A DNA stretch of 58,274 nt from Streptomyces sp. Isolate_45 (lineage in GTDB: Bacteria; Actinomycetota; Actinomycetes; Streptomycetales; Streptomycetaceae), in the NCBI RefSeq assembly GCF_024721315.2, contig NZ_JANFAK020000043.1, forward strand, positions 1 to 58,274, written 5' to 3'. How positions within the stretch are numbered: position 1 is the first letter of the stretch; each line of letters starts with the position of its first letter. The notes beneath the pieces were generated by a model. That model saw nothing but the letters and a program-made list of their open reading frames with translations, made no database searches and was not told the DNA's origin. This document shows, piece by piece, positions 47,274 through 56,567 of this stretch. Both the position numbers and the translations under genes were made by a program.

Positions 47274-47414
47274 ATGCGCGCTCTCGTCGCCGCCGCCATC
47301 GGGCTGGCCGCCGCGCTCGCCGTCGTCCTCGCCATCACGGCGGCAGGGGCGCCGGAGGGCCGGACCTCGCCCAAGCCGCTGCTCACCACCGCGCCCCCCG
47401 CGCCCGGAAAGTAG
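47274..47414 (+). CDS. Small single-pass membrane protein
   Basis: A 46-aa protein consisting of a hydrophobic helix (ALVAAAIGLAAALAVVLAIT) followed by a Pro/Thr-rich tail. A strong CGGAGG Shine-Dalgarno sequence precedes the ATG, and the DUF3068 gene follows after 12 bp, so the two are probably one unit. Function unknown. Confidence 0.7.
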   Translation: MRALVAAAIGLAAALAVVLAITAAGAPEGRTSPKPLLTTAPPAPGK

Positions 47415-47426
47415 AGGAGGCCCGGC

Positions 47427-48419
47427 ATGCGACGCAGAGCGAGCCTCGTCCTGCTTGCCCTCGCCGTGTTCTGCGCGGCCCTCGCACCCCTGCTGCGCTG
47501 GTACGCGTACCCGCGGCTCGCCAAGATCCCGCCCAACCAGTACCAGGAGGTGGTCCTGGAGGCGAAGGACGCCACCCTCATCGACTACAACGACGGCATG
47601 AAGCCCAAGAAGGTGGACAAGGTCACCATCGTCCAGACCCTCAAGGGCAACGTCGAGGCCTCCGAGGAGATCGAGGCCGACGCGGGCAAGGACGTCGTCG
47701 TCTGGGACGCGCTGTCCTACATCATCGGACCCGACGGGAAGATGGTCTCGCAGATCCCCGAGCGCTACATCTTCGACGCCCACACCCAGGACCCGGTGCA
47801 CGCCACCGGCGAGATGGTCGACGGCGACCCGGTCAAGCGCGAGGGCATCGAGTTCAAGTGGCCCTTCTTCACCGAGCCCCGCGACTACCTCTACTTCGAC
47901 GCGCAGACCCGCACGTCCTCGCCCATCCACTACGTCGGGCCGCGCACCTACCGGGGCATGGAGGTCTACTACTTCGAGCAGACCGTCCCGTGGACCAAGG
48001 TCCCCATGCCGAAGAAGATGCCCATCGAGGGCATCGACCCGGCCACCATCGAGCAGACCACCGGAACCAGCCTCTGGTACACGGTCAAGGCGATGTTCTG
48101 GGTCGACCCGGTCACCGGCGCACCCGTCAACGCCGAACAGGTCATCCAACAGGAGATGCGCGGCGGGATCGCGGCGAGCGGCCCCGACGGGAAGCTGACC
48201 GCCTTCGCCGGGCACGTCAAGATGCGCCCGGACTACGCCGAGCACACCCTCGACCTCGTCAAGTCGAACCGTACGAAGGTCCTCGCGCTGCACACCTACG
48301 CACCCGGCGGACTCGCCATCGGTGCCCTCGGCCTCCTCGCCGCCGCCCTCTGGCTGGAGGCCCGCGGCCGCCGCGTACGGGAGCCCGACCCGCACCCCCG
48401 GGAGCCGGTCAGCGCCTGA
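47427..48419 (+). CDS. DUF3068 membrane/exported protein
   Basis: A 330-aa protein with an N-terminal signal anchor (LVLLALAVFCAALAPLL), a large extracytoplasmic domain of the DUF3068 type (YPRLAKIPPNQY, WDALSYIIGPDG, MEVYYFEQTVPWTKV) and a C-terminal transmembrane helix (GLAIGALGLLAAALWLEA). DUF3068 proteins are actinobacterial; some have been named PorA-like, but a pore function is not shown by the sequence. AGAGGAGG before the ATG. Its 3' end overlaps hrpB by 11 bp in convergent orientation. Confidence 0.85.
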   Translation: MRRRASLVLLALAVFCAALAPLLRWYAYPRLAKIPPNQYQEVVLEAKDATLIDYNDGMKPKKVDKVTIVQTLKGNVEASEEIEADAGKDVVVWDALSYIIGPDGKMVSQIPERYIFDAHTQDPVHATGEMVDGDPVKREGIEFKWPFFTEPRDYLYFDAQTRTSSPIHYVGPRTYRGMEVYYFEQTVPWTKVPMPKKMPIEGIDPATIEQTTGTSLWYTVKAMFWVDPVTGAPVNAEQVIQQEMRGGIAASGPDGKLTAFAGHVKMRPDYAEHTLDLVKSNRTKVLALHTYAPGGLAIGALGLLAAALWLEARGRRVREPDPHPREPVSA

Positions 48420-50928
48420 GCCGGGCATTGGTGTGCCGGGTGGGCTCGGCGGTCGCCGGGTCCTCCGGCCACGGGTGCTTCGGATACCGGCCGCGCAGCT
48501 CGGCCCGAACCGCCCGGTAGCCGCCCTGCCAGAAGGAGGCGAGGTCGGCGGTCACCGCGGCGGGCCGCCCGGCCGGCGACAGCAGGTGGACCAGTACGGG
48601 AACCCCCGCCACCCGGGGCGTCTCCGCCAGCCCGAACAGTTCCTGGAGCTTCACCGCCAGCACGGGCTGCTCGCCGGAGTAGTCGACCCGGATCCGCGAA
48701 CCGCTCGGCACCGGGAGCCGCTCGGGAGCCAGCTCGTCCAGCCGCCCCGCCTCCCCGGTCGCCCACGGCAGCAGCCGCTTCAGGGCCTGCCCGGCGTCGA
48801 TCCGCCCCAGGTCGGCCCGCCGGCGCGCCCGGGACAGCTCCGGCTCCAGCCAGTCGTCGGCCCGCTCCAGCAGGACCGCGTCGTCGGCGACGTCGGGCCA
48901 GCCCCCGCCCAGCGCGCGGTGCAGGAAACCCAGCCGGGCCCGCAGCGCCCGCGCGTCCTCGGACCAGCGCAGCAACCCGAGCCCCTCCGCGGCCAGCCCG
49001 TCCAGCAGGGCGGCCCGTACGAGGTCCGGGCCCGGGGCGCGCAGCGGGCGGACCGTGAGCTCGATCGCGCCGAGCCGTTCGACGGAGCGGGCGACCACGT
49101 CGCCGGCCTCCCAGCGCACCTCGTCACCAGCGCCCAGCAGGTGCCCGCAGGCGGCACGTGCCGTCTCCTCGTCGATGACGGCGGCGAGCCGCACCCGGGC
49201 GGACGTGGCGTGCGCCGCCCGGTCGGCGACCGCGACCGCCAGCCAGGGCGCGCCGCGCAGCACCGACCCGTCCCCCACCTCGGCTCCCGTCCCGGAAGCC
49301 ATCAGGAAGGCCCCGCCCCCCTTGGCCGCGGCGACCCGCTCGGGGAAGGCCAGGGCGGCCACCAGTCCGGCGGCCCCGTCATCGGAGAGGACCGCCCTGA
49401 CCGGGGCGTCCTTCCCGGCGGCGTCGGGGGCTCCCGCCGCGCGCTCCAGGCGGCGGCACTCCGCGCGCCAGCGCGCCGCGTACCCGTCGCCGCCCCGCCG
49501 GGCCGCCCGCCAGGCGGCGGCCAGGTCGTCCCCGTACTCCCGCGGCGGTTCCTCGCTGAGCAGAGCCACCAGCTCGGCCGCCCGGCGGGTGCCCAGCGCG
49601 GCCGCACCGTCCAGCAGGGCGCGCGCCAGCCGCGGGTGCAGCCCCAGCCGCGCCATCCGCAGTCCGCGCGCGGCCGGCCTGCCGGAGTCGTCGACCGCCC
49701 CGACGGCGAGCAGCACCTCCCGCGCCGCGGCCATGGCCCCGGCCGGCGGCGGGTCCAGCAACGCCAACCCCGACGCGTCGGGGTCGCCCCAGCAGGCCGC
49801 CTGCAGCGCGAACTGCGCCAGGTCCGCGATCCGGATCTCGGGCGAGGGGAAGGGCGGCAGCCGGGAGTCCTCGGCCCGCTCCCAGCACCGGTACACCACG
49901 CCCGGCGCCTCGCGCCCGGCCCGGCCCGCCCGCTGGCGGCCCGACGCGCGGGACGCCCGTACGGTCGTCAGCGCGCCCAGCCCCCGCGCGTGGTCCACCC
50001 GGGGCTCGCGCGCCAGCCCGGAGTCCACGACCACCCGTACGCCGGGCACCGTCAGGCTCGACTCCGCCACCGAGGTCGAAAGGATCACCCGGCGATGGTC
50101 CGCCGCGGTCAGCGCCGCGTCCTGGACGGCCGCCGGGGCCCGGCCGTGGACCTGGAGCACCTCCGCGTCGACCCCGCCCAGCTGTCCGGCGACCCGGGCG
50201 ATCTCGCCCACCCCCGGCAGGAAGCACAACACGTCGCCGGAACGCTCCGCCAGAGCCCGTCGCACCACCGACGCCACGTGCGCCAGCTGCGCCGGATCCA
50301 CCCGCATCCCGTGCGGCGGCCGCACCGGCCGCGCCGGCGGCGCCCACACCGTCTCCACCGGGTACGCGATCCCGGCGGCCTCCACCACCGGGGCGTCGCC
50401 CAGCAGCCGCGCCCAGCCCGCCGCGTCCGTCGTCGCCGACGCCGCGACCAGGCGCAGCTCCGGGCGCAGGGTCGCGCGCACGTCCAGGAGGAACGCGGCG
50501 ACGGTGTCGGCGTCCAGGTGCCGCTCGTGGCACTCGTCCAGGACCACCACGTCCGTGCCGGCCAGTTCCTGGTCCCGCTGGAGACGCTGCAGCAGCACGC
50601 CCGTGGTCACCACCTCCACCACGGTCCCCGGGCCCACGACCCGCTCGCCGCGCACGGTGAAGCCCACCGACCCGCCCGGCCGCTCGCCCAGCAGCCAGGC
50701 CATCCGCCGCGCCGCCGCCCGGGCGGCGATCCGGCGCGGCTCGGCCACCACGACCCGGCGCCGCGGTCCGCCGCCGACCAGCCCGGCCAGCACAAGCGGC
50801 ACCAGCGTGGTCTTGCCGGTACCGGGCGGGGCGCACAGCACGGCCGTGCCGTCGGCGTCCAGCGCGGAGACGAGGGCGGGCAGGGCCTCCCGTACGGGAA
50901 GGGCGTCGAGGTCGGCCTGGCGGATCAA
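48409..50928 (-). CDS. hrpB: ATP-dependent RNA helicase HrpB
   Basis: A DEAH-box helicase of 839 aa. Walker A APPGTGKTTLVP near residue 35, DEAH-type DECHERHLD, motif III SASTT-like (AASATTD), the helicase C domain with QRAGRAGREAPG, HA2 region and the HrpB C-terminal domain ending near the stop. RNA metabolism role in the cytosol. No ATG is available; TTG 50928 with GAGAGGGA upstream is the most plausible start, just after the methyltransferase stop. Confidence 0.9.
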   Translation of the reverse strand: MIRQADLDALPVREALPALVSALDADGTAVLCAPPGTGKTTLVPLVLAGLVGGGPRRRVVVAEPRRIAARAAARRMAWLLGERPGGSVGFTVRGERVVGPGTVVEVVTTGVLLQRLQRDQELAGTDVVVLDECHERHLDADTVAAFLLDVRATLRPELRLVAASATTDAAGWARLLGDAPVVEAAGIAYPVETVWAPPARPVRPPHGMRVDPAQLAHVASVVRRALAERSGDVLCFLPGVGEIARVAGQLGGVDAEVLQVHGRAPAAVQDAALTAADHRRVILSTSVAESSLTVPGVRVVVDSGLAREPRVDHARGLGALTTVRASRASGRQRAGRAGREAPGVVYRCWERAEDSRLPPFPSPEIRIADLAQFALQAACWGDPDASGLALLDPPPAGAMAAAREVLLAVGAVDDSGRPAARGLRMARLGLHPRLARALLDGAAALGTRRAAELVALLSEEPPREYGDDLAAAWRAARRGGDGYAARWRAECRRLERAAGAPDAAGKDAPVRAVLSDDGAAGLVAALAFPERVAAAKGGGAFLMASGTGAEVGDGSVLRGAPWLAVAVADRAAHATSARVRLAAVIDEETARAACGHLLGAGDEVRWEAGDVVARSVERLGAIELTVRPLRAPGPDLVRAALLDGLAAEGLGLLRWSEDARALRARLGFLHRALGGGWPDVADDAVLLERADDWLEPELSRARRRADLGRIDAGQALKRLLPWATGEAGRLDELAPERLPVPSGSRIRVDYSGEQPVLAVKLQELFGLAETPRVAGVPVLVHLLSPAGRPAAVTADLASFWQGGYRAVRAELRGRYPKHPWPEDPATAEPTRHTNARLRR

Positions 50929-50933
50929 GGGGG

Positions 50934-51803
50934 TCAGTCCCTCTCGCACACGAAGATCGCGGTCCCCGGGATCAGGTTGCCGCGCAGCGGGGACCAGCCG
51001 CCCCACTCCTGGTCGTTCCATTCGGGCCATTCCGGCTCGACGAGGTCCACCAGGCGGAACCCGCCCGCGACCACGTCCCGGACCCGGTCCCCGATCGTGC
51101 GGTGGTGCTCGACGTAGACGGCGTCGCCGTCCTCGTCCTGCTCCACGTACGGGGTCCGGTCGAAGTAGGAGGCCGCGACGGACAGCCCCTCGGGGCCGGG
51201 CTCGTCGGGGAAGGCCCAGCGAATGGGATGGGTGACGGAGAAGACCCAGCGGCCGCCCGGACGCAGGACCCGACGGACCTCGCGCATCACGTTCACCGGG
51301 TCGGCGACGAAGGGGACCGCGCCGTAGGCGGAGCAGGCCAGGTCGAACGAGCCGTCGCGGAAGGGGAGCCGCCCGGCGTCCGCCTCGACGAGCCGGACCG
51401 CCGGCAGATCGGAGCCGCCGATGCGCAGGGCGTGCTGGAGCTGGCGGTGCGAGAGGTCGAGCGCCACCGGGCGGGCGCCCCGGGCGGCCAGCCAGCGGGA
51501 GCACTGGGCGGCGCCGGCGCCGATCTCCAGGACGTCCTTGCCGTTGAGGGAGTCCGCGGGGCCGAGGAGGGCCGCCTCCGCCTCGTCCAGCCCCTCGGGT
51601 CCCCAGACGAAGCGGTCGTCGCCGAGGAACGCGCCGTGGTCGCTCTGGTACTCGTCGGCGTTGCGGTCCCACCAGCCACGGTTCGCGCGGCTGCTCTCCG
51701 CGTCCCCCGCGTCACGCCGGGTGGCCTGCGCGTCGTCCTCGGCGGCCCCGTCCGCCCCGTAGCCGTCTTCGGGGGCGGGTTTGTCGTAGGACTCTTGGTT
51801 CAT
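50934..51803 (-). CDS. SAM-dependent methyltransferase (class I)
   Basis: A 289-aa methyltransferase. Motif I is VLEIGAGAAQCSRWLAARG, then PVALDLSHRQL and the later motif RLPFRDGSFDLACSAYGAVPF with VMREVRRVLRPGGRWVFSV, a Methyltransf_11 pattern. The N-terminal 40 residues are acidic and disordered-looking, and GWWDRNADEYQSDHG marks the domain start. Substrate unknown. ATG 51803 chosen; ATG 51845 is an alternative. Neither has a strong ribosome site. Confidence 0.85.
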   Translation of the reverse strand: MNQESYDKPAPEDGYGADGAAEDDAQATRRDAGDAESSRANRGWWDRNADEYQSDHGAFLGDDRFVWGPEGLDEAEAALLGPADSLNGKDVLEIGAGAAQCSRWLAARGARPVALDLSHRQLQHALRIGGSDLPAVRLVEADAGRLPFRDGSFDLACSAYGAVPFVADPVNVMREVRRVLRPGGRWVFSVTHPIRWAFPDEPGPEGLSVAASYFDRTPYVEQDEDGDAVYVEHHRTIGDRVRDVVAGGFRLVDLVEPEWPEWNDQEWGGWSPLRGNLIPGTAIFVCERD

Positions 51804-51926
51804 GGGGCCCGTCGTCGTAGTCTGCGGATGGCTCGGGAAATCCATGTGGACTGCCCACCGGGGCTTCTGTGCCCCCGAATTGTGCCGGTTGTGCGGTGAT
51901 CTGCCCGGGGTGTGCGCCTTCGCGCA

Positions 51927-51955
51927 TTGACCCTGTCCGGCTGCCCCCGTATGCT
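51927..51955 (+). promoter_or_regulatory. rpsA promoter
   Basis: TTGACC, a 17-bp spacer and TATGCT form a near-consensus vegetative promoter. Predicted transcription start is near 51962. Confidence 0.75.
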
Positions 51956-51961
51956 ACAAGT

Positions 51962-52153
51962 TGCGCTGCGAGCCTGTGCTCCTCAGACCTAGCAGGCTGC
52001 GCTTGCTTCTGTTGATGTCCCCTCGGTTTTCGAGGCCCTCCCGCTCGTGCGGATCCGGGCTTCCTTGGCTGTCCGGCTTCGGCAGATGCCGATAAGGGCT
52101 CCCGGCGTAGCAGTACCTACGACTTTCTGTCCGTAACCGGAGCCCTTTCCCAC
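51962..52153 (+). promoter_or_regulatory. Long rpsA 5' leader
   Basis: About 190 nt of untranslated leader separates the promoter from the rpsA ATG. It is pyrimidine-rich, less G+C-rich than the genes, and has only a distant GGAG before the start. S1 genes in other bacteria are autogenously controlled through the leader, so this may be a regulatory RNA (inference). No gene is seen in 51804-52153. Confidence 0.45.
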
Positions 52154-53671
52154 ATGACGAGCAGCACCGAGACCACCGCCACCACCCCTCCGCAGGTAGC
52201 GGTCAACGACATCGGCGACGCGGACGCGTTCCTCGCGGCGATCGACGAGACGATCAAGTACTTCAACGACGGCGACATCGTCGACGGCGTCATCGTCAAG
52301 GTGGACCGGGACGAGGTTCTCCTCGACATCGGTTACAAGACGGAGGGCGTGATCCCGAGCCGCGAGCTCTCGATCAAGCACGACGTCGACCCGAACGAGG
52401 TCGTCAAGGTCGGCGACGAGATCGAGGCCCTGGTTCTCCAGAAGGAGGACAAGGAAGGCCGTCTGATCCTGTCCAAGAAGCGCGCTCAGTACGAGCGTGC
52501 CTGGGGCACGATCGAGAAGATCAAGGAAGAAGACGGCATCGTCACCGGTACCGTCATCGAGGTCGTCAAGGGTGGTCTCATCCTCGACATCGGCCTCCGT
52601 GGCTTCCTGCCGGCCTCTCTCGTCGAGATGCGTCGCGTCCGCGACCTCCAGCCCTACGTGGGCAAGGAGCTCGAGGCGAAGATCATCGAGCTGGACAAGA
52701 ACCGCAACAACGTGGTCCTGTCCCGCCGCGCCTGGCTCGAGCAGACCCAGTCCGAGGTTCGCCAGACGTTCCTCACCACCCTGCAGAAGGGTCAGGTCCG
52801 CTCCGGCGTCGTCTCCTCGATCGTCAACTTCGGTGCCTTCGTGGACCTGGGCGGCGTCGACGGTCTCGTGCACGTCTCCGAGCTGTCCTGGAAGCACATC
52901 GACCACCCGTCCGAGGTCGTCGAGGTCGGTCAGGAAGTCACCGTCGAGGTCCTCGACGTCGACATGGACCGCGAGCGTGTCTCCCTGTCGCTGAAGGCGA
53001 CGCAGGAAGACCCGTGGCAGCAGTTCGCCCGGACCCACCAGATCGGTCAGGTCGTCCCGGGTAAGGTCACCAAGCTGGTTCCGTTCGGTGCGTTCGTCCG
53101 CGTGGACGAGGGCATCGAGGGTCTGGTCCACATCTCCGAGCTGGCCGAGCGCCACGTGGAGATCCCGGAGCAGGTCGTCCAGGTCAACGACGAGATCTTC
53201 GTCAAGGTCATCGACATCGACCTCGAGCGTCGCCGGATCTCGCTGTCGCTGAAGCAGGCCAACGAGTCCTTCGGTGCCGACCCGGCGTCGGTCGAGTTCG
53301 ACCCGACCCTGTACGGCATGGCCGCGTCCTACGACGACCAGGGCAACTACATCTACCCCGAGGGCTTCGACCCCGAGACCAACGACTGGCTCGAGGGCTT
53401 CGACACCCAGCGCGAGACGTGGGAGCGCCAGTACGCCGAGGCGCAGGTCCGCTTCGAGCAGCACCAGGCGCAGGTCATCAAGAGCCGCGAGGCCGACGAG
53501 GCCGCCGCTGCCGAGGGCGCTGCCGCCCCGGCCGCCGGTGGCAACACCGGTGGCGGCGCCAGCCTCTCCGGTGGTTCGTACTCCTCGGAGTCGGACGAGA
53601 CCTCGGGCGCCCTGGCGTCCGACGAGGCCCTGGCCGCGCTCCGCGAGAAGCTGGCCGGCGGCCAGAGCTGA
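52154..53671 (+). CDS. rpsA: 30S ribosomal protein S1
   Basis: A 505-aa protein with four S1/OB-fold RNA-binding repeats (starting about residues 35, 121, 206 and 291; e.g. GVVSSIVNFGAFVDLGGVDGLVHVSEL and GKVTKLVPFGAFVRVDEGIEGLVHISEL) and an acidic, low-complexity C terminus. The four-domain form is usual in actinobacteria. Codon choice (more GGT, CGT, GTT) differs from neighbours, as expected for a highly expressed ribosomal gene. ATG 52154 follows a long leader and precedes TSSTETTATT. Confidence 0.96.
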   Translation: MTSSTETTATTPPQVAVNDIGDADAFLAAIDETIKYFNDGDIVDGVIVKVDRDEVLLDIGYKTEGVIPSRELSIKHDVDPNEVVKVGDEIEALVLQKEDKEGRLILSKKRAQYERAWGTIEKIKEEDGIVTGTVIEVVKGGLILDIGLRGFLPASLVEMRRVRDLQPYVGKELEAKIIELDKNRNNVVLSRRAWLEQTQSEVRQTFLTTLQKGQVRSGVVSSIVNFGAFVDLGGVDGLVHVSELSWKHIDHPSEVVEVGQEVTVEVLDVDMDRERVSLSLKATQEDPWQQFARTHQIGQVVPGKVTKLVPFGAFVRVDEGIEGLVHISELAERHVEIPEQVVQVNDEIFVKVIDIDLERRRISLSLKQANESFGADPASVEFDPTLYGMAASYDDQGNYIYPEGFDPETNDWLEGFDTQRETWERQYAEAQVRFEQHQAQVIKSREADEAAAAEGAAAPAAGGNTGGGASLSGGSYSSESDETSGALASDEALAALREKLAGGQS

Positions 53672-53720
53672 TCGCAGCGCGCATCACACTCCGGTGTGAG
53701 TTGAGCTGAGACCGACGGCG

Positions 53721-53751
53721 AGGCCCGTCCCCTTCGGGGGGCGGGCCTTTC
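53721..53751 (+). terminator. rpsA terminator
   Basis: A 12-bp stem with one G-U pair (arms 53721-53732 and 53737-53748) followed by TTT, about 50 bp after the rpsA stop. Confidence 0.85.
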
Positions 53752-53911
53752 CGCGTTCCCGGCCCCCGGCCCGCCCCGCGCGCGGGGCGGGTCCGCACCC
53801 GTCGAGTGCCGTCCCGCGGCGCCGCGATCCCGCGAAAGACGTCAACTGGGGAATGCCGACGGCACCTTGGACGTTCTTGGCAGAGAACGCGGCGAGGGAG
53901 GAATGGTGACA

Positions 53912-54850
53912 GTGCTTGATCCACAGGGTTTGTACGAATGGGACGCCAAGGGCCTGGCGGTGGCCGACCTGGCGCTGGCCCAGGACTCGGCCGGACTGGT
54001 CATGCTCTACCACTTCGAGGGATACATCGACGCGGGCGAGGCCGGTGAGCAGATCGTCGAGCGGCTCCTGGAAACCCTGCCCCACCAGGTGGTTGCCCGC
54101 TTCGACGCGGACCGCCTCGTGGACTACCGGGCCCGCCGGCCGCTGCTGACCTTCCAGCGCGACCACTGGACCGAGTTCGAGGAACCCCGCCTGGAGGTCC
54201 GCCTCGTCCAGGACGCGACCGGCGCGCCCTTCCTGCTGTTCTCCGGCCCGGAGCCGGACGTGGAGTGGGAGCGTTTCGCGGTCGCCGTCCGACAGATCAT
54301 CGAGCGGCTCGGGGTCAGGCTCTCCGTCAACTTCCACGGCATCCCGATGGGCGTCCCGCACACCCGGCCCGTCGGCATCACCCCGCACGGCAACCGGACC
54401 GACCTGATGCCCGGCCACCGCAGCCCCTTCGACGAGGCACAGGTACCCGGCAGCGCGGAATCGCTCGTCGAGTTCCGCCTGGCCCAGTCCGGGCACGACG
54501 TCCTCGGCGTCGCCGCGCACGTACCGCACTACGTCGCCCGCTCGCCGTACCCCGACGCGGCCCTGACCGCGCTGGAGGCGATCACCGCCGCGACCGGACT
54601 GGTCCTGCCCGCCGTCGCGCACGCCCTGCGGACCGAGGCGCACCGTACGCAGACCGAGATCGACCGGCAGATCCGCGAGGGGGACGAGGAACTCGTCACC
54701 CTCGTCCAGGGCCTGGAGCACCAGTACGACGCCGCCGCCGGGGCCGAAACACGCGGCAACATGATCGCCGAGCCGGCCGAGATCCCCTCGGCCGACGAGA
54801 TCGGCCGCGAGTTCGAGCGGTTCCTGGCGGAACGCGAGGGAGAGCTGTAG
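53912..54850 (+). CDS. PAC2-family protein
   Basis: A 312-aa PAC2 (proteasome-assembly-chaperone-like) protein: LVMLYHFEGYIDAGEAGEQ, RPLLTFQRDHWTEFEEP, FLLFSGPEPDVEWERF and NFHGIPMGVPHTRP, ending in a helical EFERFLAERE. Its role in actinobacteria is not settled. Start choice: GTG 53912 gives 10-nt spacing from GGAGG and begins LDPQGLYEWD; ATG 53903 or GTG 53906 are close alternatives adding up to three residues. Confidence 0.88.
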   Translation: MLDPQGLYEWDAKGLAVADLALAQDSAGLVMLYHFEGYIDAGEAGEQIVERLLETLPHQVVARFDADRLVDYRARRPLLTFQRDHWTEFEEPRLEVRLVQDATGAPFLLFSGPEPDVEWERFAVAVRQIIERLGVRLSVNFHGIPMGVPHTRPVGITPHGNRTDLMPGHRSPFDEAQVPGSAESLVEFRLAQSGHDVLGVAAHVPHYVARSPYPDAALTALEAITAATGLVLPAVAHALRTEAHRTQTEIDRQIREGDEELVTLVQGLEHQYDAAAGAETRGNMIAEPAEIPSADEIGREFERFLAEREGEL

Positions 54851-54914
54851 CCCGTCGCCGTCGGAACGGGCCGCGGGGGGCCGGGGGGCCTGGCCGCGGC
54901 CTTCCGCCGGGGCC

Positions 54915-54920
54915 TAGGGT
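54915..54920 (+). promoter_or_regulatory. -10-like element of coaE
   Basis: TAGGGT ends 7 nt before the coaE ATG, which lacks a Shine-Dalgarno sequence. Candidate leaderless promoter. Confidence 0.45.
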
Positions 54921-54927
54921 GCTGACC

Positions 54928-55539
54928 ATGCTGAAAGTGGGCCTGACAGGCGGAATCGGTGCCGGCAAGAGCGAGGTCTCGCGGCTGCTGGCGGAGTACG
55001 GGGCAGTGGTCGTCGACGCCGACCGGATCGCGCGGGAGGTCGTCGAGCCCGGTACGCCGGGCCTCGCGGCCGTGGTGGAGGCCTTCGGGGAGTCCGTGCT
55101 CACCGCGGCCGGAGAACTCGACCGGCCCGCACTGGGAGCCATCGTGTTCGGCGACCCCGACAAGCTCCGCACCCTGAACGCGATCGTGCACCCGCTGGTA
55201 GGGGCCCGCTCCGCCGAGCTGGAGGGCGCGGCGGGACCCGACGCGATCGTCGTGCACGACGTACCGCTGCTCGCCGAGAACGGCCTCGCCCCCCTCTACG
55301 ACCTGGTCGTGGTCGTGGACGCGTCCCCCGAAACGCAGCTGGCCCGGCTGACGGCGCGGCGCGGCATGACCGAGGAGGACGCGCGGGCCCGGATGGCGGC
55401 CCAGGCCACGCGGGAACAGCGGCTCGCGGTGGCCACCCTCGTCATCGACAACGACGGGCCCCTGGAGGCGCTCGAACCCCAGGTGCGGACGGTGTGGGAC
55501 CGGCTCACGAAGCGGGCCGGCGGGGACGCCGGGGCCTGA
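54928..55539 (+). CDS. coaE: Dephospho-CoA kinase
   Basis: Last enzyme of coenzyme A synthesis: phosphorylates the ribose 3'-OH of dephospho-CoA. The 203-aa P-loop kinase starts LKVGLTGGIGAGKSEVSRLL (Walker A), followed by VVDADRIAREVVEPG, IVHPLV and the lid region RRGMTEEDARARMAAQ, all characteristic of CoaE. It lacks the C-terminal UPF0157/GrpB extension found in some actinobacteria. No ribosome site; a -10-like hexamer is 7 nt upstream. Confidence 0.95.
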   Translation: MLKVGLTGGIGAGKSEVSRLLAEYGAVVVDADRIAREVVEPGTPGLAAVVEAFGESVLTAAGELDRPALGAIVFGDPDKLRTLNAIVHPLVGARSAELEGAAGPDAIVVHDVPLLAENGLAPLYDLVVVVDASPETQLARLTARRGMTEEDARARMAAQATREQRLAVATLVIDNDGPLEALEPQVRTVWDRLTKRAGGDAGA

Positions 55540-55648
55540 GCACGACGGGGCAGCGGGGTGTTCCGCACCGGCGCGCAGCGGCGCGGGCGCGGAATAGCCC
55601 GAGCGGTCGGGCGCGTTGAACGCGCCCGTAGAGGGAAGGAAAGACACC

Positions 55649-56071
55649 GTGTCCGATACCACGCCCCCGCAGCCGCCGTCCCAGCCCTCCGGTCCGAGGT
55701 CTTCCGGCTCCGCGAGTCCCGAGACGCACGTCATCGACTTCCGGGCCGCCGAGCAGCTGCTGGCCGCACGCGACCCCCGCGGCGCGGTCAAGCTCCTCGA
55801 CTCCGTCATAGCCGCCCACCCCGAGAACACCGCCGCCCGGCTGCTGCGCGCCCGCGCGTTCTTCGCGGCGGCGCAGCTGCGGCCGGCCGAGCTGGAATTC
55901 GAGCTGGTGCTGGAGCGGGAGCCGGACAACGCCTTCGCCCACTACGCCCTCGCCCGTACCCACGAACGTTCCGGGCGGCGCGAGCAGGCCCGCCGACACT
56001 TCCGGCTGGCCGCCGCCCTCGACCCGCAGCCCGAGTACCTGGCGGCGGCACGGTTCGACGACAACCCGTAG
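55649..56071 (+). CDS. Tetratricopeptide-repeat protein
   Basis: A 140-aa cytoplasmic protein: a Pro/Ser-rich N terminus (about 30 residues), then about three TPR-like helical hairpins (AAEQLLAARDPRGAVKLLDSVIAAHPEN, AARLLRARAFFAAAQLRPAELEFE, ALARTHERSGRREQARRHFRLAAALDP). Probable protein-protein adaptor; partner unknown. GTG 55649 with GGGAAGGA. The stop codon lies within a short tandem repeat. Confidence 0.82.
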   Translation: MSDTTPPQPPSQPSGPRSSGSASPETHVIDFRAAEQLLAARDPRGAVKLLDSVIAAHPENTAARLLRARAFFAAAQLRPAELEFELVLEREPDNAFAHYALARTHERSGRREQARRHFRLAAALDPQPEYLAAARFDDNP

Positions 56072-56118
56072 TCGACGACAGGCCCTGGTCGACGACCCGT
56101 GGTCGATGACAGGCCCTA
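56054..56118. repeat. Short tandem repeat across two stop codons
   Basis: Four degenerate 14-18-bp units of the GTCGACGACAGGCCCTG type. The first contains the end and stop of the TPR gene and the last contains the minus-strand stop of the DUF6343-like gene. Confidence 0.65.
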
Positions 56119-56376
56119 GCGGATGCGCGGAGGTTCGTACGGGGGGACGTCACGGCCGGGCTGGTAGTGCGGGCCCTGCCGGATGTGCCGGGTCACGATC
56201 ACCAGGTCCACGGCCGCCAGCAGGGCCACGACCCCGCAGGCGGCCGCCCAGCCGGGCCGGCCGCCCAGCGAGAACGCGACCGTCCCGGCAGCGGCCCAGA
56301 TCAGCCCCCACAAGCTCAGCCAGAACCGCAGCCGCAGCGGACTGCGGGCGGTCACCGGCTCGTTACCGGAACGCAT
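56116..56376 (-). CDS. DUF6343-like small membrane protein
   Basis: An 86-aa protein with two transmembrane helices (FWLSLWGLIWAAAGTVAFSL and a second near AACGVVALLAAVDLVIV) and a conserved-looking cytosolic end HIRQGPHYQPGRDVPPYEP. I associate it with DUF6343 from recall. ATG 56376 is preferred over 56382 because GAGG lies 8 nt before it. Convergent with the TPR gene. Confidence 0.75.
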   Translation of the reverse strand: MRSGNEPVTARSPLRLRFWLSLWGLIWAAAGTVAFSLGGRPGWAAACGVVALLAAVDLVIVTRHIRQGPHYQPGRDVPPYEPPRIR

Positions 56377-56567
56377 GCCCATCGCCTCGTCCCGCGTCGA
56401 CTCGGCCCCGGATCGCCTGCCCGGCCCCGCACGGGCGCGGCGGATCCCTCGGATCCATGGTCCCACCCGGGGGACGGGGCTGCGATCCCCCCTTCCCCCC
56501 CCCCGGGCCTATCGGGACCACGGAAACTCGCGGGCTTCCGGGCGCCCTGGACTTCCGGACCGCGCGA

